NCBI GenBank assembly: GCA_016190465.1
Contig: JACPQP010000493.1
Coordinates: 1 to 10,867, forward strand
DNA length: 10,867 nucleotides
From: Chloroflexota bacterium
GTDB lineage: Bacteria > Chloroflexota > UBA6077 > FW602-bin22 > JACPQP01
Direction: 5' to 3'
In this document: piece after piece, positions 1-6,001 of the stretch
How positions within the stretch are numbered: the stretch's first letter is position 1
Layout: every line of letters starts with the position of its first letter
Notes under the pieces: model-generated
Told to the model about the DNA's origin: nothing
What the model saw: only the letters and a program-made list of their open reading frames with translations
The model's database searches: none
Position numbers and translations under genes: made by a program

Positions 1-361
1 CCGTTACGAAGTCGGCCTGCGCCGACTCCGGTAGCCCGCGAAGGCGGGCTTCGTCAAGGTAGCTCGCGACTTCAGTCGCCGAGCACCCCACCCCCGCCGA
101 TACCTCCCCCGGTGAGCCCGAGGAGAGGGGTCGTAAGCGCGGGGTCGGGAAATGCGGCAGCGTGCCGATCTCGGCGACGAGCGCGTCGACGTAGGGTGCG
201 ATCAGGTGCCCCAGGCCCGCGTAGGTGTTGAAGTCACAGTAGAAGCACCGGGTCTGGCAGAAGGCGACATGCACGTACAGGCCCAGGTCGGCGCATCCCG
301 GATCGGGGGCAGGCGCGACCGGGCCGAAGCAAACAGTGTCAGCAGGCTTTCGCAGTGCCAT
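1..361 (-). CDS. hemW: HemW-type radical SAM protein, N-terminal part (runs off left edge)
   Basis: The reverse-strand frame opens at ATG 361 and is open through position 1, giving 120 complete residues with no stop. Residues 27-49 carry the HemW/HemN hallmark: GLYVHVAFC, then the 4Fe-4S triad C35-C39-C42 (CQTRCFYC), then DFNTYAG. Tyr29 lies in the usual position six residues before the first cysteine. The family binds a radical SAM cluster. HemW proteins bind heme and act as heme chaperones, and were long annotated as oxygen-independent coproporphyrinogen oxidases. Matching continues to about residue 76 (PYVDALVAEI followed by a short tail). The expected next block with GGGTP is not seen. 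Instead residues 77-120 are encoded by hairpin-rich repeat DNA. The gene may be interrupted, or may carry an in-frame repeat-encoded insertion with the rest beyond the window. There is no clear Shine-Dalgarno, and a TATAAT box lies only 13 nt upstream of the ATG. The family call is secure; intactness is unknown. Confidence 0.8.
   Translation of the reverse strand, partial: MALRKPADTVCFGPVAPAPDPGCADLGLYVHVAFCQTRCFYCDFNTYAGLGHLIAPYVDALVAEIGTLPHFPTPRLRPLSSGSPGEVSAGVGCSATEVASYLDEARLRGLPESAQADFVT
10..84. repeat. cluster of three hairpin (REP-like) repeats
   Basis: Three perfect or near-perfect hairpins follow each other at regular spacing. They are AGTCGGC/GCCGACT at 10-16 and 21-27 (loop CTGC), AGCCCGC/GCGGGCT at 33-39 and 44-50 (loop GAAG), and GCGACT/AGTCGC at 66-71 and 74-79, the last flanked by GCTC/GAGC with one bulged base. 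The layout of short GC-rich stems with 2-4 nt loops in a row is typical of clustered intergenic REP-type elements. Here it lies inside the open hemW frame. Copy number in the genome cannot be judged from this window. Confidence 0.7.
84..135 (-). repeat. G-rich intergenic-type repeat, CCCCTCTCC...GGGGGTGGGG form
   Basis: Read on the minus strand, this stretch runs from CCCCTCTCC through GGGGGAGG to GGGGGTGGGG. The same style of sequence occurs in the exporter linker (7873-7937) and after the membrane fusion protein (10775-10820). It directly joins the three-hairpin cluster at 10-84, so together they form about 125 bp of repeat-like DNA in the hemW frame. The family relationship between the copies is by eye only. 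Confidence 0.45.
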
Positions 362-374
362 CTTCACATCTTGT

Positions 375-380
375 ATTATA
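375..380 (-). promoter_or_regulatory. -10 box (TATAAT) upstream of hemW
   Basis: On the minus strand a perfect TATAAT ends 13 nt before the hemW ATG at 361, which would give a very short or nearly leaderless transcript. A TTGACG sequence lies upstream at 394-399, but the 13-nt spacer is too short for a standard sigma-70 promoter, so the -35 element is unclear. Confidence 0.4.
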
Positions 381-482
381 GCGCCAAGCACGGCGTCAAT
401 GCTCGTGCCGGGGTTCGTCGCAAGCCGTCGGCGAAGTCGCGGGAGCACCCGGCTTGCCTCCGCACCAAGCGTGCGGCCAGAG

Positions 483-1154
483 ATGCAGGGCGACGCCATA
501 TGGTTCGCCAGGCAGAGGAGGGAGCTTCACCGGAAGGTGCTGGCGCCGGCGGTGCTCGCGGCGTACCAGGCGGGGGCGGTGCGGCTGGAAGACTTTGTAG
601 GACGAAAGCACCGCGAGCGCTGGGGGACGATGCGGTATGCGCGGAGTCTGCGGAGTATCCTGGGGGCCGATGAGGCGAGAGAGTGGAACAGGCACATGTC
701 TCGATTCAGATCGGTAGGGGCGGCTGGTTCTCAATGGACTCGTGCAGGAGTTCGTCGGCTGGCCGAGGTGCAAAGCCGGTCATCGAGTAGCATCGACAAA
801 CTGGTTGCGAAGATGGTTGGCGCGACATGCTTGCCTGCCCTACAGGACCACTTTGAAAAGCACAAGGCAGAGTTTCCAGTGTCGGCACCAGAAGAGTATG
901 AGCGACTTTTTCTTGCCCATATCCACCGGCCGGATCTCCGTTTGTTTACCTCCCGGGATCCGAAGCGTGGCACCGCGATGTGGTATCTCGTGGGGATGGA
1001 CAATGGGTTTGTGGCGCAGTACAATGAAACGAAAGATCTCTACTGGAGTTTCTACAAGGAGCGAGGTCTCGCAAGGCGTCTTCAATGGGCCCGGTCCTAC
1101 TGGGTCGAGGTGGAACGGGTTGGAGAAAGGTGGGTGGCCAGGCTATGGCAGTAG
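483..1154 (+). CDS. unknown basic protein, first gene of a two-gene overlapping pair (possible toxin)
   Basis: This is a 223-residue frame from ATG 483, ending at TAG 1152-1154. The frame extends upstream to 336, but that part overlaps the hemW start and has low-complexity composition, so a start at 483 (or GTG 471) is preferred. No clear Shine-Dalgarno decides it. I recognise no family. Residues 1-71 (QRRELHRKVLAPAV..., GRKHRERWGTMRYARSL) are Arg-rich. Residues about 100-223 look like a compact folded domain, with EEYERLFLAHIHRPDLRLF, a TSRDPKRGTAMWYLVG stretch and a Trp/Arg-rich C-terminus. By hand count, third-position GC is about 83% over codons 1-71 and about 60% from codon 72 (ATG 696) onward. 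The gene therefore looks chimeric, or its 3' two thirds look transferred. ATG 696 is an alternative start for a 152-residue protein. The stop overlaps the next gene by 10 nt, implying translational coupling. A basic protein coupled to a small acidic one resembles toxin-antitoxin or toxin-immunity pairs, but no catalytic motif supports a specific activity. Confidence 0.6.
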   Translation: MQGDAIWFARQRRELHRKVLAPAVLAAYQAGAVRLEDFVGRKHRERWGTMRYARSLRSILGADEAREWNRHMSRFRSVGAAGSQWTRAGVRRLAEVQSRSSSSIDKLVAKMVGATCLPALQDHFEKHKAEFPVSAPEEYERLFLAHIHRPDLRLFTSRDPKRGTAMWYLVGMDNGFVAQYNETKDLYWSFYKERGLARRLQWARSYWVEVERVGERWVARLWQ

Positions 1155-1459
1155 AGCCGATCCAGAATGCCGTCGAGTCCTACGAAGCGTATCTTCGCCT
1201 TGGGCTGCGAGATGAGGATGGAGTTGTAGACGAGATCCTGCTTGTGTTGAACACTCGCAGCGCTATCGAGGATCGATGGAGCGAGTTGAGTTCGTTGGAC
1301 AAGCGGCGAGTAACAGAACTGGATGACCTCCTCGTCGTCAAGCACGATCTCATCGCAGAAGTGCTGCCATTCCCGCAGCGGCCGGGATCCCGACACTGGT
1401 GGTGGTATCTCGATGAAGGCCCACAGGTGCGCGAGCAGGCACGGCAGAAAGCAGGCTGA
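1145..1459 (+). CDS. small acidic protein of unknown function, second gene of the pair (possible antitoxin/immunity)
   Basis: A 104-residue protein starting at ATG 1145, inside the last codons of the upstream gene (10-nt overlap in a different frame). An ATG 60 nt upstream is in frame, but the 1145 start fits coupling better. The protein is acidic (about 20 Asp/Glu against about 13 Lys/Arg by hand count) and appears largely helical. It has a central block SELSSLDKRRVTELDDLL and a distinctive aromatic cluster HWWWYLDEGPQ near residues 84-94. There is no signal peptide and no membrane segment. I recognise no named family. Size, charge and overlap with a basic partner fit an antitoxin or immunity protein, which is an inference from architecture only. 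No terminator is evident after the stop. Confidence 0.65.
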   Translation: MAVEPIQNAVESYEAYLRLGLRDEDGVVDEILLVLNTRSAIEDRWSELSSLDKRRVTELDDLLVVKHDLIAEVLPFPQRPGSRHWWWYLDEGPQVREQARQKAG

Positions 1460-1467
1460 CTGTTCAC

Positions 1468-1496
1468 TTGACAACCAAACGGCCATAGCGTAGACT
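1468..1496 (+). promoter_or_regulatory. sigma-70-type promoter, TTGACA-17-TAGACT, no clear downstream gene
   Basis: A consensus -35 TTGACA at 1468-1473 is followed by a 17-nt spacer and TAGACT at 1491-1496 (TATAAT with two mismatches). The predicted start is near 1503. It lies just after the stop of the small acidic gene and reads rightward, into the 3' end of the convergent dehydrogenase gene. No plausible plus-strand gene with good codon structure follows, so it could make a small or antisense RNA, or be a remnant. Confidence 0.5.
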
Positions 1497-1622
1497 GATC
1501 GTAATCGAACACCCACGCAGGGCACGCTAGGCGCCCTCGGGATCTGTTGCCCCGGCGGCGGTTCTTGCGTCAGTCCGGACCCTGGCGATCCTGGCGTGCC
1601 TGGTGCGAGGTTTCTCGGCGCT

Positions 1623-2666
1623 CTACCCGACGTCCACGCCCAGGCGCCGCCCGGTTGTCACGATCGCTTCCCAGGTCGCCTCGGCCACCGGAATGCCCTC
1701 GGTTCGGCGGCGCTCTGCGGTCAGGCGCTCTGGATCGCCGGGGATGAGCACCCGCTCAAAGCCCGGCGCCGGCTTGACGCCGCGGACCCGGCGGATCGTC
1801 GCGTCGGCGCTGGCCCGGTAGCGCTCGGCCGGACAGAATGCCCCCGCGTCGATAGCCAGGACGATGGCACCACTCTTCCCGTAGACCGGTCCGCCGCGAC
1901 CGGGCTCGGTGTGATCGGCCGCGCCCGTGAGCGCCTGGCCGAGCAGCTCGATCACCATCGCCAGGCCGTACCCCTTGTGCCCGCCAAACGGGAGGAGGAC
2001 ACCGCCGCGAAAGAAGTCCTCCGGATCGGTCGTCGGGCGTCCCTCGGGATCGAGGATGCAGCCCGGCGGCAACGGCTCCCGCTTCGCCCGGGCCACCTGG
2101 ATCTTCCCCTGCGCCACCGCCGACGTCGCGTAGTCGACCAACACGCCGGGCTCCTCACCGGCCGGCAGCCCAAACGAAATCGGGTTCGTCCCGAAGGCGC
2201 CGCCGGCCCCACCGAAGGGCGCGACGCCGGTCGGGCCGCCGAACCCACCGGCCGTCACCATCGCGACGATGCCCTTCTCCGCCGCCATGGTCGTGTACTC
2301 ACCCAACCGGCCGAGGTGGTTGCAGCGCACGATGCCGACCAGGGCCACTTTGTGCGCCCGCGCCCGCTGGATCGCCAGGCGGGTCGCGAACTCGCCGGAG
2401 ACCTGGCCGAATGCCCAGCCACCGTCGACCAGGACGGTCGTTTCCGAATCCTGGCTCACGGTGGGCTGCGCCTTCGGGAGGACGTATCCCCGCTCGACCA
2501 GTTGCACGTAGGCCGGAATGCGGATCACGCCGTGCGAGTCGTGCCCGACGAGGTTGGCGTCCACCAGCGCACTGGCGACACGCTGGGCGATCGGCTCCGG
2601 CGCACCGACCGCGAGGAAGATGCGCTGGCCAACCTCGAGAAGCCGGTCAGCGGTGAAGGTGATCAT
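1623..2666 (-). CDS. Ldh_2-family NAD(P)-dependent dehydrogenase (malate/L-lactate/ureidoglycolate type)
   Basis: A 347-residue protein of normal family length, covering the whole Ldh_2 fold. Visible hallmarks are GHDSHGV at 41-47, the RCNHLGRLG segment with His117, GTNPISFGLP at 159-168, DYATSAVAQGKI at 178-189 and PFGGHKGYGLA at 226-236. Members oxidise 2-hydroxy acids or reduce the 2-oxo acids with NAD(P): malate, lactate, sulfolactate, ureidoglycolate, 2,3-diketogulonate. The substrate cannot be chosen from these motifs. It is soluble and has no signal peptide. The start at ATG 2666 is supported by a strong GAGGGGGA Shine-Dalgarno at 2671-2679. It is the last gene of the minus-strand operon, 25 nt after the CoA-transferase stop, so it should be co-transcribed with it and with the two upstream dehydrogenases. 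No clear terminator hairpin follows its stop. Confidence 0.93.
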   Translation of the reverse strand: MITFTADRLLEVGQRIFLAVGAPEPIAQRVASALVDANLVGHDSHGVIRIPAYVQLVERGYVLPKAQPTVSQDSETTVLVDGGWAFGQVSGEFATRLAIQRARAHKVALVGIVRCNHLGRLGEYTTMAAEKGIVAMVTAGGFGGPTGVAPFGGAGGAFGTNPISFGLPAGEEPGVLVDYATSAVAQGKIQVARAKREPLPPGCILDPEGRPTTDPEDFFRGGVLLPFGGHKGYGLAMVIELLGQALTGAADHTEPGRGGPVYGKSGAIVLAIDAGAFCPAERYRASADATIRRVRGVKPAPGFERVLIPGDPERLTAERRRTEGIPVAEATWEAIVTTGRRLGVDVG

Positions 2667-2691
2667 GTGGTTCCCCCTCGGTTGTTATCAA

Positions 2692-3885
2692 CTACTCAAC
2701 CACTCGCGCCGCACGCAGCCCCGCGATGTCGGCCTCGTCCAGCCCCAGCACCTCCCGCAACACCGAACTCGTGTGCTGGGCGAACTCCGGCGACGGGCGG
2801 GTGAGGATATCGTCGAAGCCGGGCGCTTTGATCGGCGTGCCCGGCGTGAGGAACGGTCCAAGCCCGGGTTGCTCCAGTTCGACGATCATGTTCCGGGCGT
2901 GGAGGTGCGGGTCGGTGGCCAGATCGGCCATCATGTTGACTCGACCGCACGGCACGCCGACCGCCAGCAGGACCTCGATCCACTCGTCGGTGGTTCGTGT
3001 CGACAGCGTCGCGCTCAGCTCGCGGGTCAGATCGTCGACGTGCACCGTCCGCAGGTCATTCGTCGCGAAGCGCCGGTCGTCGGCCAGGTCCGGACGGCCG
3101 ATCGTCTGACAAAGCCGCTGCCAGAGCGTGTTGTTTCCGGCCGCGACGACGACGTAGCCGTCGGCGCTGGGATACGTCGAAAACGGGGTGATCGCGGGAT
3201 GGCGGTTCCCGATCGGGCGCGGCGAAGTGCGGCTTGCCCAGTAGCGCGCCATCGCGTTCTCGGTGATCGCGACGACGGCATCCATCATCCCGATATCCAG
3301 CCGTACCCCCTGGCCCGTCGTGTCGCGCTGCCGAAGCGCGGCGAGGATGGCCACGGTCGTATAAAGGGCCGGAATAATGTCCCCGACCGAAGTGCCGACG
3401 CGCGTGGGCTCGCCGGTCTCCGGGCCGGTGATGCCCATCAACCCACCCATCGCCTGGATGATCACGTCGTAGGCGCCCCGGTCGCGGTAGGGACCGGTCT
3501 GGCCGAATCCGGACACCGAGGCGTAGACGATGCGCGGGTTGCACGCGACCACGCGCTCGTAGCCGACGCCCAGTCGCTCGAGGGTGCCCGGGCGGAAGTT
3601 CTCGACCAGGACGTCGGCGCGCTCGGCAAGCCGCAGCGCCAGCGCCTGCGCCCGCGGGTCCTTCAGATTCAGGCAGATGCTCTCCTTGCCGCGGTTCACG
3701 CTGGCGAAATAGGTGCTCCGCTCGCTCACCATCGGCCCGTAATGGCGGGCCTCATCGCCACCCGGTGGCTCGACCTTGACGACGCGCGCTCCCAGGTCGG
3801 CCAGGATCATCGTGCAGAATGGGCCTGCCAGCACCCGGGTGAAATCCAGCACGAGCAGGCCGTCGAGCAATCTCGGCAGGCTCAC
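2692..3885 (-). CDS. class III CoA-transferase (CaiB/BaiF/FRC family)
   Basis: A 397-residue protein starting at GTG 3885. This start overlaps the TGA of the upstream SDR gene (GTGA, 4-nt overlap), and the protein begins as the family does with a short lead into LDGLLVLDFTRVLAGPF. The frame continues further upstream but only as a shadow of the SDR gene. Family blocks seen: LADLGARVVKVEPPGGDEAR at 28-47, SVNRGKESICLNLK at 62-75, ENFRPGTLERLGVGY at 95-109, and GTSVGDIIPALY at 164-175. Its Asp169 is the expected catalytic aspartate that forms the acyl anhydride and CoA thioester intermediates. The enzyme moves CoA from an acyl-CoA donor to a free carboxylate, in the cytoplasm as a homodimer. 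Known members use formate/oxalate, carnitine, malate, citramalate, mesaconate or bile acids. The substrate here is unknown, but flanking dehydrogenases suggest a hydroxy or oxo acid. Confidence 0.93.
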   Translation of the reverse strand: MSLPRLLDGLLVLDFTRVLAGPFCTMILADLGARVVKVEPPGGDEARHYGPMVSERSTYFASVNRGKESICLNLKDPRAQALALRLAERADVLVENFRPGTLERLGVGYERVVACNPRIVYASVSGFGQTGPYRDRGAYDVIIQAMGGLMGITGPETGEPTRVGTSVGDIIPALYTTVAILAALRQRDTTGQGVRLDIGMMDAVVAITENAMARYWASRTSPRPIGNRHPAITPFSTYPSADGYVVVAAGNNTLWQRLCQTIGRPDLADDRRFATNDLRTVHVDDLTRELSATLSTRTTDEWIEVLLAVGVPCGRVNMMADLATDPHLHARNMIVELEQPGLGPFLTPGTPIKAPGFDDILTRPSPEFAQHTSSVLREVLGLDEADIAGLRAARVVE

Positions 3886-4640
3886 TGAAGCACCGACGTG
3901 CCGCCGTCGACCAGGATGTTGCTGCCCGTTATCCAGCCAGCGGCGTCGCTCGCCAGGAACACCACCGCGCCGGCGATGTCGGCGGGCTCCCCGAGCCGGC
4001 CGAGCGGTATCCGGCTCAGTCGGCGACCGAGGGCATCCGGATCGCCGGTCACCCGGCGGGTCAGATCGGTCCGGGTGAGGCCGGGAGACACCGAGTTGAC
4101 GGTGATGCCGTGCGGCGCCAGCTCCAACGCCATCCCGCGCGTCAACATCCACACACCCGCCTTGGCGCACTGGTAGTGTGTCAGCTCGGGCAGCGCCTCG
4201 GTCGCACTGATCGACGCGATGTTGACAATGCGACCGGCGATGCCCCGCTCGATCATCGAGCGGGCCACCGCCTGCCCGACGACGAATGGCGCCTTCAGGT
4301 CGAGGTCCAGCACCCAGTCCCACTCGTCGTCGCCGATCTCCAGAAAGGGCGTCCGCCGGTGGCTACCGGCGTTGCAGACGAGGATGTCGATCCGCCCGCA
4401 GGCGGCCAGCGACTCCTCGACCATCCGGCGGGCGGCGGCCGAATCGGCCAGGTCGGCCTGCGTGGCGACCGCCCGTCGCCCGTGCTGTTGTGCGGCGGCG
4501 ACCACCTCTCGGGCAGCGTCGGCGTGTCGCACGTAGTGGACGATCAGATCGGCACCCGCCTCGGCCAGCGCCAGCGAGATGCCCCGGCCGATGCCCCGAC
4601 TCCCACCGGTCACCAGCGCGATTTTTCCGGCAAGCTGCAT
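3882..4640 (-). CDS. short-chain dehydrogenase/reductase (classical SDR)
   Basis: A 252-residue classical SDR. The Rossmann nucleotide motif TGGSRGIG is at 11-18, NAG at 90-92, Ser143 in the IASIS block, Y156-x3-K160 as the catalytic pair, SPGLTRTDLT at 185-194 after the active site, and the typical C-terminal GSNILVDGGTSVLQ. The usual tetrad Asn in the 'DxNL' segment is Asp here (LDLDLKAPF, Asp114), a substitution seen in some SDRs. It should oxidise or reduce a hydroxyl/keto group with NAD(P)(H). Sequence resembles FabG and glucose dehydrogenase-type enzymes, but specificity cannot be read. ATG 4640 is preferred over the longer frame because an AGAGGGG Shine-Dalgarno sits just upstream and the protein then begins at the family start. 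It lies 16 nt after the iron dehydrogenase stop and its stop overlaps the CoA-transferase start. Confidence 0.93.
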   Translation of the reverse strand: MQLAGKIALVTGGSRGIGRGISLALAEAGADLIVHYVRHADAAREVVAAAQQHGRRAVATQADLADSAAARRMVEESLAACGRIDILVCNAGSHRRTPFLEIGDDEWDWVLDLDLKAPFVVGQAVARSMIERGIAGRIVNIASISATEALPELTHYQCAKAGVWMLTRGMALELAPHGITVNSVSPGLTRTDLTRRVTGDPDALGRRLSRIPLGRLGEPADIAGAVVFLASDAAGWITGSNILVDGGTSVLQ

Positions 4641-4656
4641 GATCCCCTCTTCATCA

Positions 4657-5814
4657 TCACAGGCACTCCAGGTAGAGCTCGACGATCTCCTCTTCCGTCG
4701 GCACGCGCGGGTTGTTGCCCGGACTGCCGCTGGCGATGGCGTCACGGGCCATCCGGGGGGCCAGCTCGCGCAGCCGCTTCGGATCGACGCCCCCTGCGCT
4801 CAGGCGCGGAATGCCCAGCGCGCGGGTGAGCTGCTCGACGAATGCCAGCGCATCCCGGGCAGTGGCCGCCGGATCTCCGGTGAGCTGGCGTCCGATCTCG
4901 GCGTAGCGCGCCTCGGCGGCGTCCAGGCTGTACCGCATCACCGCCGCCAGGAGCATCGCGTTGGAGATGCCGTGCGCGACGTGGAAGTAGGCGCCGACCG
5001 GCCGCGACATCCCGTGGACGAGGGCCACCGATGCGTTCGAGAACGCGAGGCCCGCGTAGAGCGCGCCCCGCATCATCGCGGCTCGGGCCGGACGATCCTG
5101 TCCATCTCGCCAGGCCGGCTCGATGCCCCTCGCGATCAGGCCGATCGCGGCGAGCGCGAAGAGGTCGCTCGTCGGCGTGGCCCGCCGGCTCACGTAGGCT
5201 TCGATCGCGTGGATCAGCGCATCCAGCCCGGTCGCCGCGGTCACTCGGGGCGGGCAACTGAGCGTCAGCAGCGGGTCGGCAACCGCGACGTCGGGGATCA
5301 GCGCGGGGTCGCTGATCAGCATCTTGACGCTCGTCTCCGGATCGGTGATCACGGCGAACCGGGTCACTTCGCTCCCCGTGCCAGCGGTCGTCGCGGCCGC
5401 GACGAGTGACAGGCGTCCATTTCGTAGCTTGCCCGCTCCCACGTAGTCGGCGACGCGACCATCGTGGCGGGCCATCGCCGCGATCGCCTTCGCCGTGTCG
5501 ATCACGCTCCCCCCGCCGATGGCCACCACCACGTCGGCGGCGGACTCCCGGAGCCGGGCGAGACCGGCATCGACCTCGCGGGTAGTCGGTTCGCCGGGCA
5601 CGTCGTCGAAGACGTCGGCGGGGACGCCGAGCGCGTGCATCGCCGCAACGATCTCCTGCGTCTCTCGGAGCGCCGCCACGACGCGGTCGGTGACGACCAG
5701 CACGCGCGTTCCGAGCCGGCGCGCCTCGGCCGCCACCTGTTGATAGGTCTGCTCACCCGAGTGAATAACCGGAGGCACCCGGACCACGTGGGTGGTGGAA
5801 GCCTGCGAATCCAT
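4657..5814 (-). CDS. iron-containing alcohol dehydrogenase (group III)
   Basis: A 385-residue protein, normal length for the family. The N-terminal NAD(P)-binding domain has GGGSVIDTAK at 100-109 and TTAGTGSEVT at 142-151. The C-terminal helical domain carries the four metal ligands expected in the family: Asp198 and His202 (GLDALIHAIEAY), His267 (ALVHGMS) and His281 (HVAHGISN). The NPRVPTEEEIVELY tail is also typical. The family includes 1,3-propanediol, lactaldehyde, 4-hydroxybutyrate and ethanol dehydrogenases, and this sequence alone does not separate them. ATG 5814 is chosen over the upstream frame start because GAGGAGGC lies just before it and the extra N-terminal residues look non-coding. 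It is the first gene of the four-gene minus-strand operon and follows the promoter at 5862-5891. Confidence 0.93.
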   Translation of the reverse strand: MDSQASTTHVVRVPPVIHSGEQTYQQVAAEARRLGTRVLVVTDRVVAALRETQEIVAAMHALGVPADVFDDVPGEPTTREVDAGLARLRESAADVVVAIGGGSVIDTAKAIAAMARHDGRVADYVGAGKLRNGRLSLVAAATTAGTGSEVTRFAVITDPETSVKMLISDPALIPDVAVADPLLTLSCPPRVTAATGLDALIHAIEAYVSRRATPTSDLFALAAIGLIARGIEPAWRDGQDRPARAAMMRGALYAGLAFSNASVALVHGMSRPVGAYFHVAHGISNAMLLAAVMRYSLDAAEARYAEIGRQLTGDPAATARDALAFVEQLTRALGIPRLSAGGVDPKRLRELAPRMARDAIASGSPGNNPRVPTEEEIVELYLECL

Positions 5815-5861
5815 CTTGTCGCCTCCTCTCCAACGCCCCGCCGTCCTGACGGGACGGCCAA

Positions 5862-5891
5862 ACGATAGCATCTTGCGTCGGCGCGCGTCAA
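5862..5891 (-). promoter_or_regulatory. promoter of the dehydrogenase/CoA-transferase operon
   Basis: On the minus strand TTGACG (5886-5891) and TATCGT (5862-5867) are separated by 18 nt, with a predicted start near 5855 and a leader of about 40 nt to ATG 5814. The -35 box lies within a 20-bp sequence that is exactly duplicated upstream, so a second TTGACG sits 20 bp further out. Confidence 0.5.
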
Positions 5892-5911
5892 CTTGCGTCG
5901 GCGCGCGTCAA
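5872..5911. repeat. perfect 20-bp tandem duplication over the operon promoter
   Basis: The unit CTTGCGTCGGCGCGCGTCAA occurs at 5872-5891 and again, identical and adjacent, at 5892-5911. Read on the minus strand each unit begins with TTGACG. It may be a duplicated operator or simply slippage. Confidence 0.95.
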
Positions 5912-5948
5912 ATGGATCCATGTCACCCGCACCATCCGGCCGATGGGC

Positions 5949-5978
5949 TTGCGCCCTGGGCGGGTCTTCGGGTATGAT
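5949..5978 (+). promoter_or_regulatory. probable promoter of the fused ABC exporter gene
   Basis: TATGAT at 5973-5978 matches the -10 consensus at five of six positions. A weak -35, TTGCGC (5949-5954), lies 18 nt upstream. The predicted start near 5985 leaves a leader of about 17 nt to ATG 6002, or about 53 nt to ATG 6038. Confidence 0.45.
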
Positions 5979-6001
5979 ACCAATAGGCAATCGCATGCCA
6001 G

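Noticed and set aside
152..773. Plus-strand frame at 152-673 and minus-strand frame at 396-773
   Set aside because: The first is antisense to the hemW start and the second antisense to the basic gene; neither has motifs or a ribosome site.
1596..3888. Long plus-strand frames (402 and 456 codons) across the dehydrogenase/CoA-transferase genes
   Set aside because: They lie antisense to well-supported enzymes, are Arg/Pro/Ala-rich without motifs, and arise from high GC in the opposite strand.
4298..4300. Asp114 in place of the tetrad Asn in the SDR as a sign of a dead enzyme
   Set aside because: Ser143, Tyr156 and Lys160 are intact and Asp at this position occurs in other SDRs, so loss of activity is not supported.
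3886..4323. N-terminal extension of the CoA-transferase frame to 543 residues
   Set aside because: The extension overlaps the SDR gene in another frame, is Arg/Gly-rich, and the family start coincides with GTG 3885.
5872..5911. Tandem 20-bp repeat as a CRISPR remnant
   Set aside because: The copies are directly adjacent with no spacer and there are no cas genes.
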